Source of the DNA: Pterobdella sp. o SKG-2022
Lineage: Eukaryota > Annelida > Clitellata > Hirudinida > Piscicolidae
NCBI GenBank assembly: GCA_964035795.1
Contig: OZ038326.1
Location: 833,803 to 897,802 of the forward strand
Direction: 5' to 3'
DNA length: 64,000 bases
In this document: positions 40,635-52,700 of the stretch, one piece after another
Layout of the letters: each line of letters starts with the position of its first letter
Numbering within the stretch: position 1 is the first letter of the stretch
Translations under genes and position numbers: made by a program
The notes under the pieces: model-generated
What the model saw: the letters and a program-made list of their open reading frames with translations, nothing else
Told to the model about the DNA's origin: nothing
The model's database searches: none

Positions 40635-43600
40635 AGAAGAAGAAGAAGAAGAAGAAGAAGAAGAAGAAGAAGAAGAAGAAGAAGAAGAAGAAGAAGAAGA
40701 AGAAGAAGAAGAAGAAGAAGAAGAAGAAGAAGAAGAAGAAGAAGAAGAAGAAGAAGAAGAAGAAGAAGAAGAAGAAGAAGAAGAAGAAGAAGAAGAAGAA
40801 GAAGAAGAAGAAGAAGAAGAAGAAGAAGAAGAAGAAGAAGAAGAAGAAGAAGAAGAAGAAGAAGAAGAAGAAGAAGAAGAAGAAGAAGAAGAAGAAGAAG
40901 AAGAAGAAGAAGAAGAAGAAGAAGAAGAAGAAGAAGAAGAAGAAGAAGAAGAAGAAGAAGAAGAAGAAGAAGAAGAAGAAGAAGAAGAAGAAGAAGAAGA
41001 AGAAGAAGAAGAATGAAAAACATTAAAAAAGGATGATGATGAAGAGAAGTAGAAAGAAAAAGAGAATGATAAGTATGACGTAATATTGCATGACTCATTG
41101 TCCTACCCAGAACCTTCATAATTTTTTAATTTTGTGATTAAGTAGGCTCATGCAAAACTTTTTGATGTTTGTCAAGAGATTCTGGTCTACTTTTATGACT
41201 TAAGTTGTTGCTTGTATAAGATTTGAAAAATATTTCGAAGAATATCAGTAAACAAAAATTTTAAATGACCGAACAACAATACCGATGCAAGCAAACGACT
41301 CAACAGAGCACTAACGGTGCAAACAACAATCGACTAACGTTTTGATGGACAGGATGATAGTGTTATCCTTGAAGTTTAACAACCAGCCATTACACAAGAT
41401 GGCCCACTGGATCGAGAGGGCAGCAATAACGAGGTTGAAGGTCAAACTGAGGGGCAAGGTTCATTATGAAAATTTATTTATTTTGCGTAGTTTATTATGT
41501 GTTTAGAATTTTTTGAAGTTTTTATGGTTGAAAAAATGAAGAGATAGCAGAGAGAAGTTTTGACGCCATATGATTATTTTTAAAATTCAAAACAGAAATA
41601 TCAAATATATAAAACAACATGAATACTATTTCATATATTCATATAAATGTTTGAGTAAGTCGGATAAATTCAAATATTCCAACATTTCAAAAGCTTAAAC
41701 AGCCTCTTGAAACACACACACACGTTAGAGCGAGTTAGAGAGTTAAAAGATGCAAAACAAGAGCTGAGCAATGTTCTCAAATGAGATGCAAAATGGGAGA
41801 TATTTCAAGGTAAACACAAAATACAAGAGTTTATTTGGAGTTAAAGGGATTGTAGAGGTTTTATTGCTATAGTTTGTGAAGTTTAAAAATACCAGCAAAT
41901 GTTGTTTTACTTTATGATTTTTTTTTCATATATACTAATTTAAAAATTATATATTGTGTTTTTATTATGAAATATTGTTTATTTGAAACAAACTAAAAAA
42001 CACATCTTTTAGATATGCACACGCTTATAATCTGAGTAGGTCTGTGTGAACTCTATAAGAGAGGAAGTTAAAATCAAAAGCAGATTTTAAAATGCTATTT
42101 TTGTTTTTGTCCTTAAATTTTTAATACTATTCACATTATTATTATTGTTATGTTATGTTAGATATTTTTAAACAATATTTTATTTTATTGTCGTCCAAAA
42201 TGGAGCTTTTATGGCAACTCAAACCCCATAAACGCCACCACCTTCATGTATAATTATATATAAGCTACGTATACATTTGAATGAGAACAATTTAAGATGG
42301 AAAAATCCAAAGGAAGTAGGCATATATTTTATTTAAATTAGATGACCCAATTCTCCACATTCTAACATTCCTCTGTCGCTTCCATCAGCTTTCCATTTTT
42401 TAAATTCATTCCCAAAAATATATATATTTGTTTCTTTTTTAAAAATTAATATAAATTTGGGGAAAAAAATATATTGCAAGTATTTCTATGTATATTGTTA
42501 GTTTTTTAATTGCTAAATTCCCTCAGCTGAGGTTCAAAATGAAATAATCATTGGCTATTTCAATGTTTGTTCGAGATAAAACTCAATAGCAGCTTATAAT
42601 TATTTAAACGCTCTTATCATCTGATAATTACTTTATATTGCTTGTTTTTCAACATCATCATCATCATTATCAACATCACCATCATCATTATCAACATCAT
42701 CATCATCATTATCACCACCACCATCATCACCACTGCATTAGCATAATGTTACATTTTCTTCAGCTTAATCTATTTGAAAGGATGTTTGAATTACAAAGTT
42801 TTGTTTCAATGATGCTTCCACACAGCTTAAACTCGGTTTTAATTGAAACGAAGGCAAAAATCTGGCTGTTCTATCGTGTGATCTTGTGCCTTTCACATTA
42901 CATTTCTTTCAGATTTGTTTCTCAAAACAAAAATTGATTTAACTCTGCATTCGAACCTTCATATTTAAGTAACTTCAAAGAATTCTTATGATATTTGGTA
43001 ATATAAAACAGAAAAATTATATAAGTGTTATAACGTACACTAATCATAATATTTCAAAACAAGTATGGTCACTGCAAACTGAAGTGAATGCCAGCACCAA
43101 ATGCAAACATTTAAACTCCACAAACGGGAACGACTTTTAAGTAGTCGGACTTTATTTCAAATTAAAAGCGCCATCTTTACCCAAAAAATCTTCTCCATTA
43201 GACTTAATCCCCACATCCACTTTAAAAAGCTTTTCTCACCTCTTTGCTCAAATAATTTCCAAACTTACCAACTTGTCTTTTTCACAAGCAATATTCCCCA
43301 CCTCTTTTAAAATAGCACAAGTTTTCTCTTTGCTTAAGAACTACTGCCCTATTTCTAACTTGAGCACCATTTCAAAAATTATCGAAAGACTCGTTCATTC
43401 CAGAATAACTTCTTACGTTTCATCATCTCCTAATTTGAATCCTTTCCAATCAGCATATCGCAAGCACCACTCAACAGAAACCACACTCTTACGCATCACT
43501 GACAGTCTTCGCAACATCTGCGCTACTGGACATGCGGCCGTTTTGGTTTCGCTAGACCTTTCTGCTGCTTTTGACACTTTTGATGTTAATATCTTAATTG

Positions 43601-45771
43601 ATATTTTGAATAGACACTTCAATATTTCTGATCTCGCTCTTTCTTGGTTTCGCTCTTACCTTTCTCAACGTTCTCAGTTCGTTAAAATAGACAATTTCTC
43701 TTCTTCTCTTACATCACTCAACTCAGGCGTGCCGCAAGGCTCTTTTTCTCTCTTTATACATCACCCATGTGTAGCATTATTGTACAGCACGACTTGCTTT
43801 TTCACCAGTTCGCTGATGACATCACTTTTTTCACCGGAGTCTCTCACCCAGATCTTAGCGCTACTCTCTTTAAATTATCCTGTTGTCTTTACGCTCTAAA
43901 CTTCTGGTTTTCCCAAAGCCAACTGAAACTAAATCCTACTAAGAGTGAGATGATGTTTATCGGCAGCTCTCGTCTTTTAGCAAAATACAATCTCTCTTCT
44001 GTGGTAACTCTCGACGGCACCACACTTCCTATATCTTCCAAGCTCAAAATCTTAGGTTTCACCTTAGCTTCAAATTTGAACTTTGCTCACTTTATTTCTC
44101 AAATAATCCAATCTTCCAATTTTCATATCTATGTCATAGAAAAAGTACGCAAACTCTTACCTCTTTCCACTGCTAATGCTCTCTTTATCTCACTAGTTCT
44201 TTCCAGATTAGACTACTGTAATTCTTTCCTTTGCGGGCAGCCAAACTAGCTTTTATGCAAATTTCAACCCTCCAAAACCACGCGACCAAGACGGTTCTTC
44301 AAGCTGATTATTTCAGCTCTTCCAGCGACTGTCTTGATCGTTTGTACTGGTTACCTGTCTGCCAAAGATGCAAGTTTAAATTACTTTGGCTCATTGCATG
44401 CACTCTCAAGCTTGAACAACCTGCTTATCTTCTTGATCTTTTGTCAATCAGACACACACGTCAACCACTCAGATCCTTGCACTCTGGTCTCCAGCTTTAT
44501 CAACCTGTTTCTTTAGGCTTGTTTACTAGTCGCTCTTTTTTTCACCAGGCTCCACGTCTGTGGAATTCACTTCCTTCTAACTTGCGCTCATCGCCTTTTC
44601 TCATGAACTTTCGCAAACTTTTGAAAACTCACTTATACCATAAACATTCCCAGTCATAACCTCTTACAAACCTTGAGCGCCTCTGAAGCAATCTTGAATT
44701 GATAACTGTGCGCTATAAAAATCTTAATAATAATAATCAATCATAAAACGGGCCATAATGAGGGTTCTAATGGACCCATGATATATTTAAATATATTGAC
44801 TTATATTATAATATTATAGTGAATTTATTTATTATTAGTCTTAGTAATAGATTGGAAATCTTTTTTAAGTTGAACTGAAAAAAAACTTGGTGTTATTTTT
44901 GTTATTAAGCTCGACGCTATATCAATAAAATGGAGTTAACCTAGAGTAGCCATATCTTTTAAGGAAGGTCATCAGGAAGCCGAAGCCCACGAACAAAATG
45001 CCACCCAAGCTGTACAGCCCTGCGGTGGTTTGGGGAGTGTGGTGGTTTGAGGGGGTGTGCAGATTTGATGAGAATGTTGTGGTGTTTTGGGTGTGGCAGC
45101 TGTGGTGGGTATGTGTTGGAAGAAGTTCAACTAACATGGTTTGGTATCTTTAAGTGATGTGAATAAGATGATATAAAACATAATATAATTATAAAAATGA
45201 AAAAAAGTAATTATAAATAATTAGAAATGTGTAAAAAAATATTAAACAAACGCACCTGCGTATGAAACTCCCTCCAACTTGACCTCTTTGTTCTCCTTGA
45301 CATAACAACCGGGACAGGTCGACTCATATACGGTACCATTTACATTGAGCTTGAAGTTGCCTATTAACCTGTTGGCAACCTGTTATAAAAGATGGTTGAA
45401 TACTTTTAATATAGAGTGTGTGGTAGAAAGATCTGGGTCATCATTTTCATCAGAGCTTCGTGTTTTGAAGCAAGTGTTAGGAAAGTAGGAAAATATATTA
45501 TTTTTAATGATATTTTCTGTTATATTAAATAAATAAATAAACATGAAAACAAAAATAATTGATAGTGCATTTTAAAGTATTTAAATGTAAAAATCTTATT
45601 TAAATAATAACAAGATGGAAAATAGAAGGCGCTTTATAATTTAAAGTTTAACTTTTAAGCACAAACCATGTAAGGTTGAGGATCGGGTGGATAGCGGACA
45701 AAAACGCCAAAAAGGACGATGAAAGCCACTTGAATGAGAGTCAAAAAAAGTGGTAACGATATGTGACCCAT
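35920..45771 (-). CDS. Rh-type ammonium channel (Rh50/RhBG/RhCG family)
   Basis: Plasma-membrane channel for NH3/NH4+. Eleven exons join in phase to 467 residues: 45667-45771, 45256-45379, 44941-45019, 41339-41446, 39263-39413, 38684-38834, 38175-38338, 37875-38012, 37552-37673, 37014-37108 and 35920-36086. Family blocks are [12 protein letters not shown] (N terminus), [59 protein letters not shown] and [12 protein letters not shown]. The twin pore histidines are both present: H200 (in [11 protein letters not shown]) and H359 (in NLHG). N49 (NGT) in the first extracellular loop is a possible glycosylation site, and exon 2 adds two Cys in that loop (CPGC). About 11-12 membrane helices are expected. 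Introns hold unusual repeats and an antisense retroelement. Start is the MGHISLPLF methionine; an upstream in-frame ATG would add a non-conserved leader. Confidence 0.95.
37141..37400. repeat. 20-bp minisatellite, 13 units, beside the exon 10 acceptor of the Rh gene
   Basis: Thirteen in-register copies of ggttttagagaaggtggtgt. The first four carry ggtttc and minor changes; the last nine are nearly identical. The array starts about 32 bases from the splice acceptor of Rh exon 10 (exon boundary 37108). On the transcribed sense each unit reads as a ctaaaac branch-point-like sequence followed by a pyrimidine-rich stretch without an AG. Confidence 0.97.
39431..39575. repeat. 20-bp minisatellite, about 7 units, beside the exon 5 acceptor of the Rh gene
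   Basis: About seven units alternate between tggtggatggggttttataa and tggtgggagaagttttataa, starting within 20 bases of the acceptor of Rh exon 5 (exon boundary 39413). Unit length equals that of the 37141-37400 array, and both share a ggtgg plus gttttata/gttttaga theme. On the sense strand the units are pyrimidine-rich. Confidence 0.92.
40612..41013. repeat. uninterrupted (GAA)134 tract in an Rh intron
   Basis: 134 consecutive GAA units without a single interruption, preceded by a short interrupted part (40602-40611). The tract lies in the intron between Rh exons 4 and 5. In the direction of Rh transcription it reads TTC. It generates an artefactual poly-leucine open frame on the minus strand. 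Pure GAA/TTC tracts can form intramolecular triplexes and are mutable. Confidence 0.98.
42650..42733. repeat. ATC/CAT trinucleotide microsatellite
   Basis: Imperfect atc repeats with cacc and ttatc interruptions in the intron between Rh exons 3 and 4. They produce a His-rich spurious open frame. Confidence 0.85.
43175..44738 (+). mobile_element. 5'-truncated, frameshifted CR1/L2-like non-LTR retrotransposon
   Basis: The 3' part of a reverse-transcriptase ORF is spread over at least three frames. Visible pieces are an RT N-terminal block around 43325-43400, [18 protein letters not shown], the block with [16 protein letters not shown], the catalytic box as FADDITFF at about 43810, [11 protein letters not shown] and LSRLDYCNS. 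The ORF ends at about 44659. Sequence after GVPQGS is damaged. The 3' end carries a gagcgcctc ... gcgctataaaaatcttaataataataat tail, typical of CR1/L2-like ends with a short microsatellite. The 5' end, including any endonuclease, is absent. It lies antisense in an intron of the Rh gene and is certainly inactive. Confidence 0.9.
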
Positions 45772-46077
45772 TTTATACTGCAGGAGTTTGGTGTGGTATG
45801 GAAAGGTAAATGTAATTTCAATTTTTGAACAAATATTAAGGTTTTTACCATTTTTGATAGTCATCAATATGAATATTCATTACTTTCAAGTAAATTTTTT
45901 AAACCGACATATTTCACTATACACTTTCTGCAAATTGCCTGAATCACCGATGTCGTAGGTTGTAGGAGCTCACAATTAAATGCCTTCAATCTTATGTCTT
46001 ATTACCATGCAATGCTCATACGTTTATAATGCTTTTATTCATATAATATTTTTTTTTCATACATCAATGCATCATTA

Positions 46078-46157
<80 letters not shown>

Positions 46158-47974
46158 ATTGCTTTTCATATATAATGTTCATACACAAATATTTTTCTAC
46201 TTGCATATTATTTCACACATATATTGTTTTTGTATAGTAAAACAAAAGATCTATTCAACATGAAACCTTGAGATTTCTATTTTAAGTAATATCATCATTA
46301 TTATCAGGGCATTGTTGTATTGAAAGTTATATAAATGTTCTTTTTTCAAAGGATCTGATGGTGAGCAGATGGTCTTATATAATGGAAAGCAAAGGTTTGC
46401 GCCATTTTGGTTGAAGACTCATTAAATTCCACAAACTTTAATTTAAATTGTATTAAAACGTACTTTTGAAGCTTTTGACTGCAAATTAATTTTTACACGT
46501 GTATCATTTGACAAACTTAAAAAACCGCATGGTGCATGTACTGATAAGGAAAACATTTCAAAAGATAAATACTAATTTTTTTAATATTAAATTGAACATT
46601 TTACTATCCGTAAAAACTTTTTCATATATTATTGAACACGTTAAAGAATAATCAATTGATGAACCAAACAATTCAAATACTTCAACTAGAACAATCTCAA
46701 AATCGAATCAACTTTAAATCTATACAAGCACACGATACAACAACAAGAAAGTAACAAAAACCTCAAAAGGGCAGAACAAAAGCAGAGAAAAACAACTTTT
46801 ACTAGCATGCTTCAACCAATGCTTATATTTGCCTGCATTACATATGGTTCTCTGAGTGTATGTGCTACGAGGAAATTATCAATTGTGTGTTATATGCATT
46901 ATATGAGTTATATACTTTTGTATGCTCTCTATAAGCTTGACATGTTATGAATTATTGTCTATATGATATTATATACCGATAAATAAGTATTTTTGAAGTC
47001 TGTAACGTTGAATAACAACAGATTAACACATATAAAAATAAAATTTTTACATTATGAATACACCGATGTTTTTAAGAAATCTTTATTCAAGCGTTTTAAC
47101 AGAAGCCATTTTTGTTTCTCTGTCGGTTTGTTATAGTCGTAATGATGTTCCATATAAACTCATTTCATATCAATTTGTTTTCGATATTATTTTTTTTTCT
47201 ATATTACTATATATTATTAAACAAGCTTTTAGACTCATCAGTGAGTGATGTGTTGGTTTTATAAAAATTTAAGATATGTCAGTAGGTCGGTGAGAGTACC
47301 CCAGTTTTCAGTTATGTATTTTTCATCTGCATTGTATACATCTGTATGAAGCATAAATGATGAGAAGTAAGTGCCACTCTCGATTATATAAACGTTCAAC
47401 AAAGGTTTCTAGAAGGTCTTGTGCGCATGAAGCAAACTTGTGGTTCCTAACACTACAAATTCAATGCGGCACAAACACACCGTGGTACAGGTGCTTTGCG
47501 GCAGCGCAACACTGATCTAGACTCAGATTTCTAGTCTCCTGGCTAAGCTCAATGGCTCGAACTATATACATCGTCTTTACCCAAAACAAACCAGCCTGTG
47601 CCCTCGTTTGATTCTTGTGCTAACTATATCGAGGAAACCTTCTTGATGACTGATAGTCTTTTTATGTTGAGAGATTGAGTGAAGTGTGGGTGTGAACGAA
47701 TTTATTTCATAAACTTTTATAAGCAGCTTTCCATAAGTGGAAGCCACATTAATGAGTAGATAAAGATTATAAGTACATGATTACAACTTAAAGAATTTTG
47801 ACGGACATGCGCAATAAATCTCAAAAAAAATAGTTATATTTGGATCATAAAATCATCTTAGTTTCCGATTAGCACTACAAAACGCACTTATCATCATTTT
47901 TATAAAAACTATTCGGTAATACATTTAACCAAATATCAGCTGAAATAATGACATTATTAAATATTAAAGGCAGA
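45772..47974. other. Rh upstream region and Rab18 downstream region, no gene seen
   Basis: It contains the presumed Rh promoter next to 45771 and a (TA)n block. A GC-richer patch at about 47390-47650 contains a gctcgaac-like box and a small stem-loop, but no complete tRNA and no coherent coding frame. A gcgccattttgg motif is at 46399-46410. Confidence 0.55.
46080..46152. repeat. TA dinucleotide microsatellite
   Basis: About 36 uninterrupted TA units, roughly 310 bases upstream of the Rh start codon. Confidence 0.97.
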
Positions 47975-49279
47975 TCACCAGAAACAATAACCACCACAAT
48001 ATTTTTTTTTGATTGGACCTTGATTGATCTTGAAACCAGCATTGTCTGTTTCCCAAAGGTCGGGGGTTTGAATAATCTGGCAATGTGGTCATCTAGGGTC
48101 AATGCTTGCTTTATTTAAAAATATTTCAAAGAAATTTTAGCTTTAATGATGTAAATGGATGATAATAATATTATTCAATGAGCAGTATTAGCATATGAAA
48201 AATAATACAAATGTTGTAAAAGTTGATAACTAATGATGATTTTTAAGAATTTTACTGAAATTTTGGAACCTTCATAAAATTATTTGACCAAAATAATTTA
48301 AATAATATAAATGAAGATAAAAGGACAAACTCCTTGTACAAGTTCCTCAAAGGCACACTGCACACCCTCGCTTGTCTTGGCTGAAGCTTCAATGAAGAGG
48401 CAATGGTTCTTGTATGCAAATTGTGAGCCTTCTTCATTTGATACTTCCCTTTTTTCCTTCTGAGTATGAATAATACAAGTATTAGTTTGTGTGGTTTGGA
48501 AATGAAATAAATGAATGTTACAATGTCGATCTTGTTAGCAACAAGCATTTTAATGATGCTTTTTTTTGTACTGTAAAGTTCAACTTCTTGCAACCACCTT
48601 TCCAACTCTTTGAAAGAATCTTTGTTCGACACATCATATACTTGAAGTGAATTGAATATGTAGAATAATATGTATTCATTTATATTTGTGAATAAAGTTG
48701 ATTCACATAAAAAAGATAAAACTATTTGAAAAATCCATCAATTAGAAACATATTGAACATGTTATAAACATACTAAGAATACAGCCTTGAGCCTCTCTGT
48801 AATAATTAGGAGTTAAAGCTTTGAACCTTTCTGCACCCGCAGTGTCCTGAAACATTGTATTCAAAATAATTTTTTCAGTGTAATAAAAATGAATGAGTTT
48901 AAATAATAAAACTAAGTTTCACATACAAAAATACTTTTGAGAGGTAGATAAATGCTCTGAAAAATTAAGATGAAAAAACTAAAATGCAACCCATAAGGCA
49001 AGTTTAACATTGTTTCCATCAATAGATACAACTTTATTTTTGAAATCAACCCCAATGGTAGCAGACAGGTCAGATTCAAATGTATTTTCACAGAACCGTA
49101 ACAACAGACTGCATCAAAGTTTTTTATTTTAAAATGTATTTTTCAAGTGAAAATTTGTTGATAAGATATTGGTGTATTGAATTGATTTCATTATATAACT
49201 AATTATACTACCTTGATTTACCTACACCACTGTCTCCAACTATTACAATTTTTAACGTTGTTAAAATATCTTTATCCAT
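47975..49279 (-). CDS. RAB18: Rab18 small GTPase with Ala at the catalytic Gln position
   Basis: Prenylated GTPase of the ER and lipid-droplet surface. Six exons (49212-49279, 48991-49108, 48774-48846, 48522-48640, 48331-48459, 47975-48076) join in phase to 202 residues. The start MDKDILTTLKIVIVG is Rab18-specific. G boxes: GDSGVGKS (P loop, about 15-22), TIGVDF (switch I), DTAG (63-66), NKID and EASAKT. The C-terminal exon IIQTPDLWE and ending CGGYCFW are Rab18-like. The residue after DTAG is Ala (codon GCA, residue 67) where nearly all Rabs have Gln. That position is the one mutated to Leu in constitutively active Rab18. The C terminus ends C-F-W rather than the four-residue Cys box of vertebrate Rab18. 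It shares a divergent promoter with the RING-Tudor gene. Confidence 0.95.
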
Positions 49280-49724
49280 TATATTAAATTTAAGAAAAGT
49301 TCAAGATGTAACGTAGTAGTTATAACAAAGACAAAAGACTCCACGAAGAATTGGGTTGGTTTGAAATTGTGAACTTTTTAAATAATAATTTATTTTAAAA
49401 TGAAAACTATATATAGAAATATATTTCAAGAAAATTTTTTAAAATCGCAGTACGGCAAAAAGTACCAAGATTCAAAAATTACCACAATTTAATAGAAAAT
49501 AAATAAAATTTAAAAAAAAATTATTCTTATGTGTTGAAAATTAACAAAACTATTTTGAATTTTTTCAAAACCTAGAACAAAACTATGAACTTATAAAATT
49601 TTTTAAATTAATAAATTTTATACTAACAAAAAATTCTAAATTTTTTAGTCAATTTAATTCAAGATGTATCAATTACAAAAGTAAACTCTTATAAAATAAT
49701 CTCTTGGGAACTTGTATTGACAAA
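49280..49724. promoter_or_regulatory. shared divergent promoter region of Rab18 and the RING-Tudor gene
   Basis: 445 bases separate the two start codons. The sequence is very AT-rich, with no recognisable TATA box at a convincing distance from either gene. Both first exons must begin here or very close by. Confidence 0.5.
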
Positions 49725-52700
49725 ATGTCATCTAGTGCGAAATGTCCGAAATGTAATTTTTTTTTTGCTTGGAAAGGTTAATTTTTTTTTAAGTTTTTAA
49801 ATTTCAATTCATTTCATGCAACTACGACGATATAGAAATTATGTGTCAAGCACTCCAATGCTTTATCCAATGTTGTATTTTTAATGACAAAAAATATAAG
49901 ATAAATTGTATATTTATAACAAATAAATAGCTCATTATTTTCAATTTTTGAATATTCATAACAGAAACTAGCATTGACGATAAAGCGCCTGTACTTCTGA
50001 ATTGCGGGCATTCCTTATGCGTGCTGTGTGTCAACAGATTTCAATGTAAAATCATATGTCCTGTTTGCAAGGTGTCACTAGTTTTTTCATTTGTATAATA
50101 ATTATCCAAAATTAATTGAAAAAGAAATCAGAACTGAAGAAAAAAGATCCATCAAGCATAAAATTTGACATCTATACCATTGGAAAATGTTTTTTACGTC
50201 CTCTTTCAAGGGTCCAATTATTCAAGTGAGTTTAAAATTTATTTATTGTTTTTACTTTCAATAGTATTATAACCATCATAAAATGAAACAATATATTGGA
50301 TAAATTCATTAGAAAAGAGCTGAATGGAGAACCTCAAAACCTCATTAAACAATCGACTATAGGTTAGATTCTAATCGTTAAACAACTCTATATCAGTCCA
50401 ATTGCTGATATTATTGATTAAAACATCACTATGCTGCAGTGAAATGCATGGAATGCAAAACAAAGGAAAGTAAAATCTTGTGTACACATTGCCAGCTCTC
50501 CTTGTGTCAAAACTGCTCACAAAAGGTGAGTAATTAGTTATAACAGATTAAAAAGGTTCACTTTTTTATTCATAAAGCTATTTACCATTAAAAATATATC
50601 AACTTTTGAGATTTTGAATATTCTATGAAAGGCAATATAAATTATTAAAAGCCTTGTTTTCAGGTCCATTCAGGTAAACTCAGCAAGCACAAGGTTCATG
50701 ACACCACTGATGATAACACAGAACTTATGTGAGTCCATCATTGTATCATTATCATTGTTTGATTGTTCAAACCTCACCCTCCCATCAAATCTTCATTCTA
50801 CCTTCTATTCTACTTATATTAACCTTCACAAACCTCCCCACCCAATTGAATATTTTCACCCACTGTCTAAATAAATCATTCTCAGGCCCACCCATTCAAT
50901 TAAACTTTTTTCTCCACCCAGAACATCTGATTTGAAATCATTGCTTACATGTGCCTTGCATCGAAGACTGGTAACAGCACATTGCACAGTAGATAACCAA
51001 TATCTGTGTGAAGCATGCATTCTTATGAACATACATCAGGGACATCACCTGCTCCCTATGATGCAATTTGTTAGTGTTTCAGCATTTATTAAAAACCATT
51101 GAAGGTTTAGTATCTAGATAAATAGATAGATAGATTGGATTCACAGACAGAGAAATGTGTGGATGACTTGAAGGATAGGGTGAAGGATGTTGGTGTCAGA
51201 CTCATCAGCTGCAAACAGTCTCTAAATGTAAGTGATGATATTGATTTTTGTTGTAATCATGAAAATTTTTAATTTTTCCTGTATCTAGGTATATTTTATT
51301 AATTTCAAAACTAGAAGTTAAGGTATTCAGATTAAAAATAAATATTTTTATTTTAGCATAATAACTACAATAAAATGATTGGATATAACAATTGAAAGGA
51401 CATACAAGAAGAATTAAAAGGTCTTATGAATGAGAAAAGACGAGCAATCAAAAGCATGCAGTCAATTTTTGCCCAGCTCCACTCACTACTGCAACATAAA
51501 GAGGCTGAAGTGATTGAGGAGATTAATGATGAGTACACACAGAAGATGCACTTACAATCAACTCAAATACAATTATTCCAATCTCAGGTCAATGCCATGC
51601 AAAAGTTGTTGGCTGATATCAGGATTATTTTGAACCGAGAGGCTACAGAAAACATTGATTTTGTTGGTGTCTTCAATGCTATTGATGCTATCAAGAAGAG
51701 GCCATGCTGTGTGAAGAAGAAGAATGATATAGGAGAAGAGCTAGAGTTCCTTGTGAAGAAGGAAAATAAAGCAGGTGTAAAAGAAGAGAAAGAGTCAGTA
51801 GCAGAAATAAGTAGTGAGATTGGAGGATGTGTTGAAAAGCTGGAAGAGAATTCTAATAGAAAAGTGATAGATTGTAATGAAGCAATAGTAGGAGATGAAG
51901 TAATGATGGGTGTTTGTGTTGGGGAGGTTCCAAGGGACATATCAGCAATGGTTGCAGCTGACCCAATAGAAAAAGGAAAATCTTTCTGCGGGGATTTTTT
52001 GTTAGTATATTGTTTATTGGTGCGCCATTGTAAGACAAATTCGATTTTTATCATGATCGTTTGTTTGCACTTCTATGTTAACATGAAGGTTAACTTTGAT
52101 TATTTCAGTCAAAAAGGAGATATTGACCATGCACTTTCTGTTTTAGTCGAAAAAGTCTACTTAAGCTGTCCAAATTTGATGAAAAACATCTCAGACGTTT
52201 CAAACACCATTTCTCGCCACTTCATTAAACAACATCTGCCTGAGGTCTGCAATATCAACCCAGGTGAGGCCTTCATACGTCAGTTGAACTCTCATCATGA
52301 CCACCATTATATGCATCATCATGTAAATGCATCAGTAGTAGTAGTATGTTGACCATTATGTTGCATCAAATTGGGGGTTTGGTTGTGCAATTGATATGTT
52401 TCACAGGGTGCTACTTCATAAATCACCCCCAAAAAATTAAATACGCATTAGCTACACAGAAATCTCAACACATACTTAATAACTCACAGATCTGCAAGCC
52501 ATTTTGGAGCAAAAAATTGTATCTTCGCCTAAGGTTCTAATTCAGACATACACACCATCTTCACATACCGCCCAAAATAAAGCTACTAGAGACACAAAAA
52601 AGTTGAACTTTTCGTTTGAAGGTTATCACAGGTCTAACAGTTCTCTACACAAATGTCAACCTTCAAACACAAAGAAACAATGCAAAAATTACACCCCCAC

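Noticed and set aside
40484..41119. Long minus-strand open frame encoding poly-leucine
   Set aside because: It is the translation of the (GAA)n microsatellite; the flanking codons match nothing and it lies inside an Rh intron.
47510..47575. tRNA-like patch with a stem-loop and a gctcgaac box
   Set aside because: A full cloverleaf cannot be folded; at most a remnant of a tRNA or tRNA-derived SINE.
51584..52054. 156-codon minus-strand open frame
   Set aside because: Antisense shadow of the coiled-coil and linker exon of the RING-Tudor gene.
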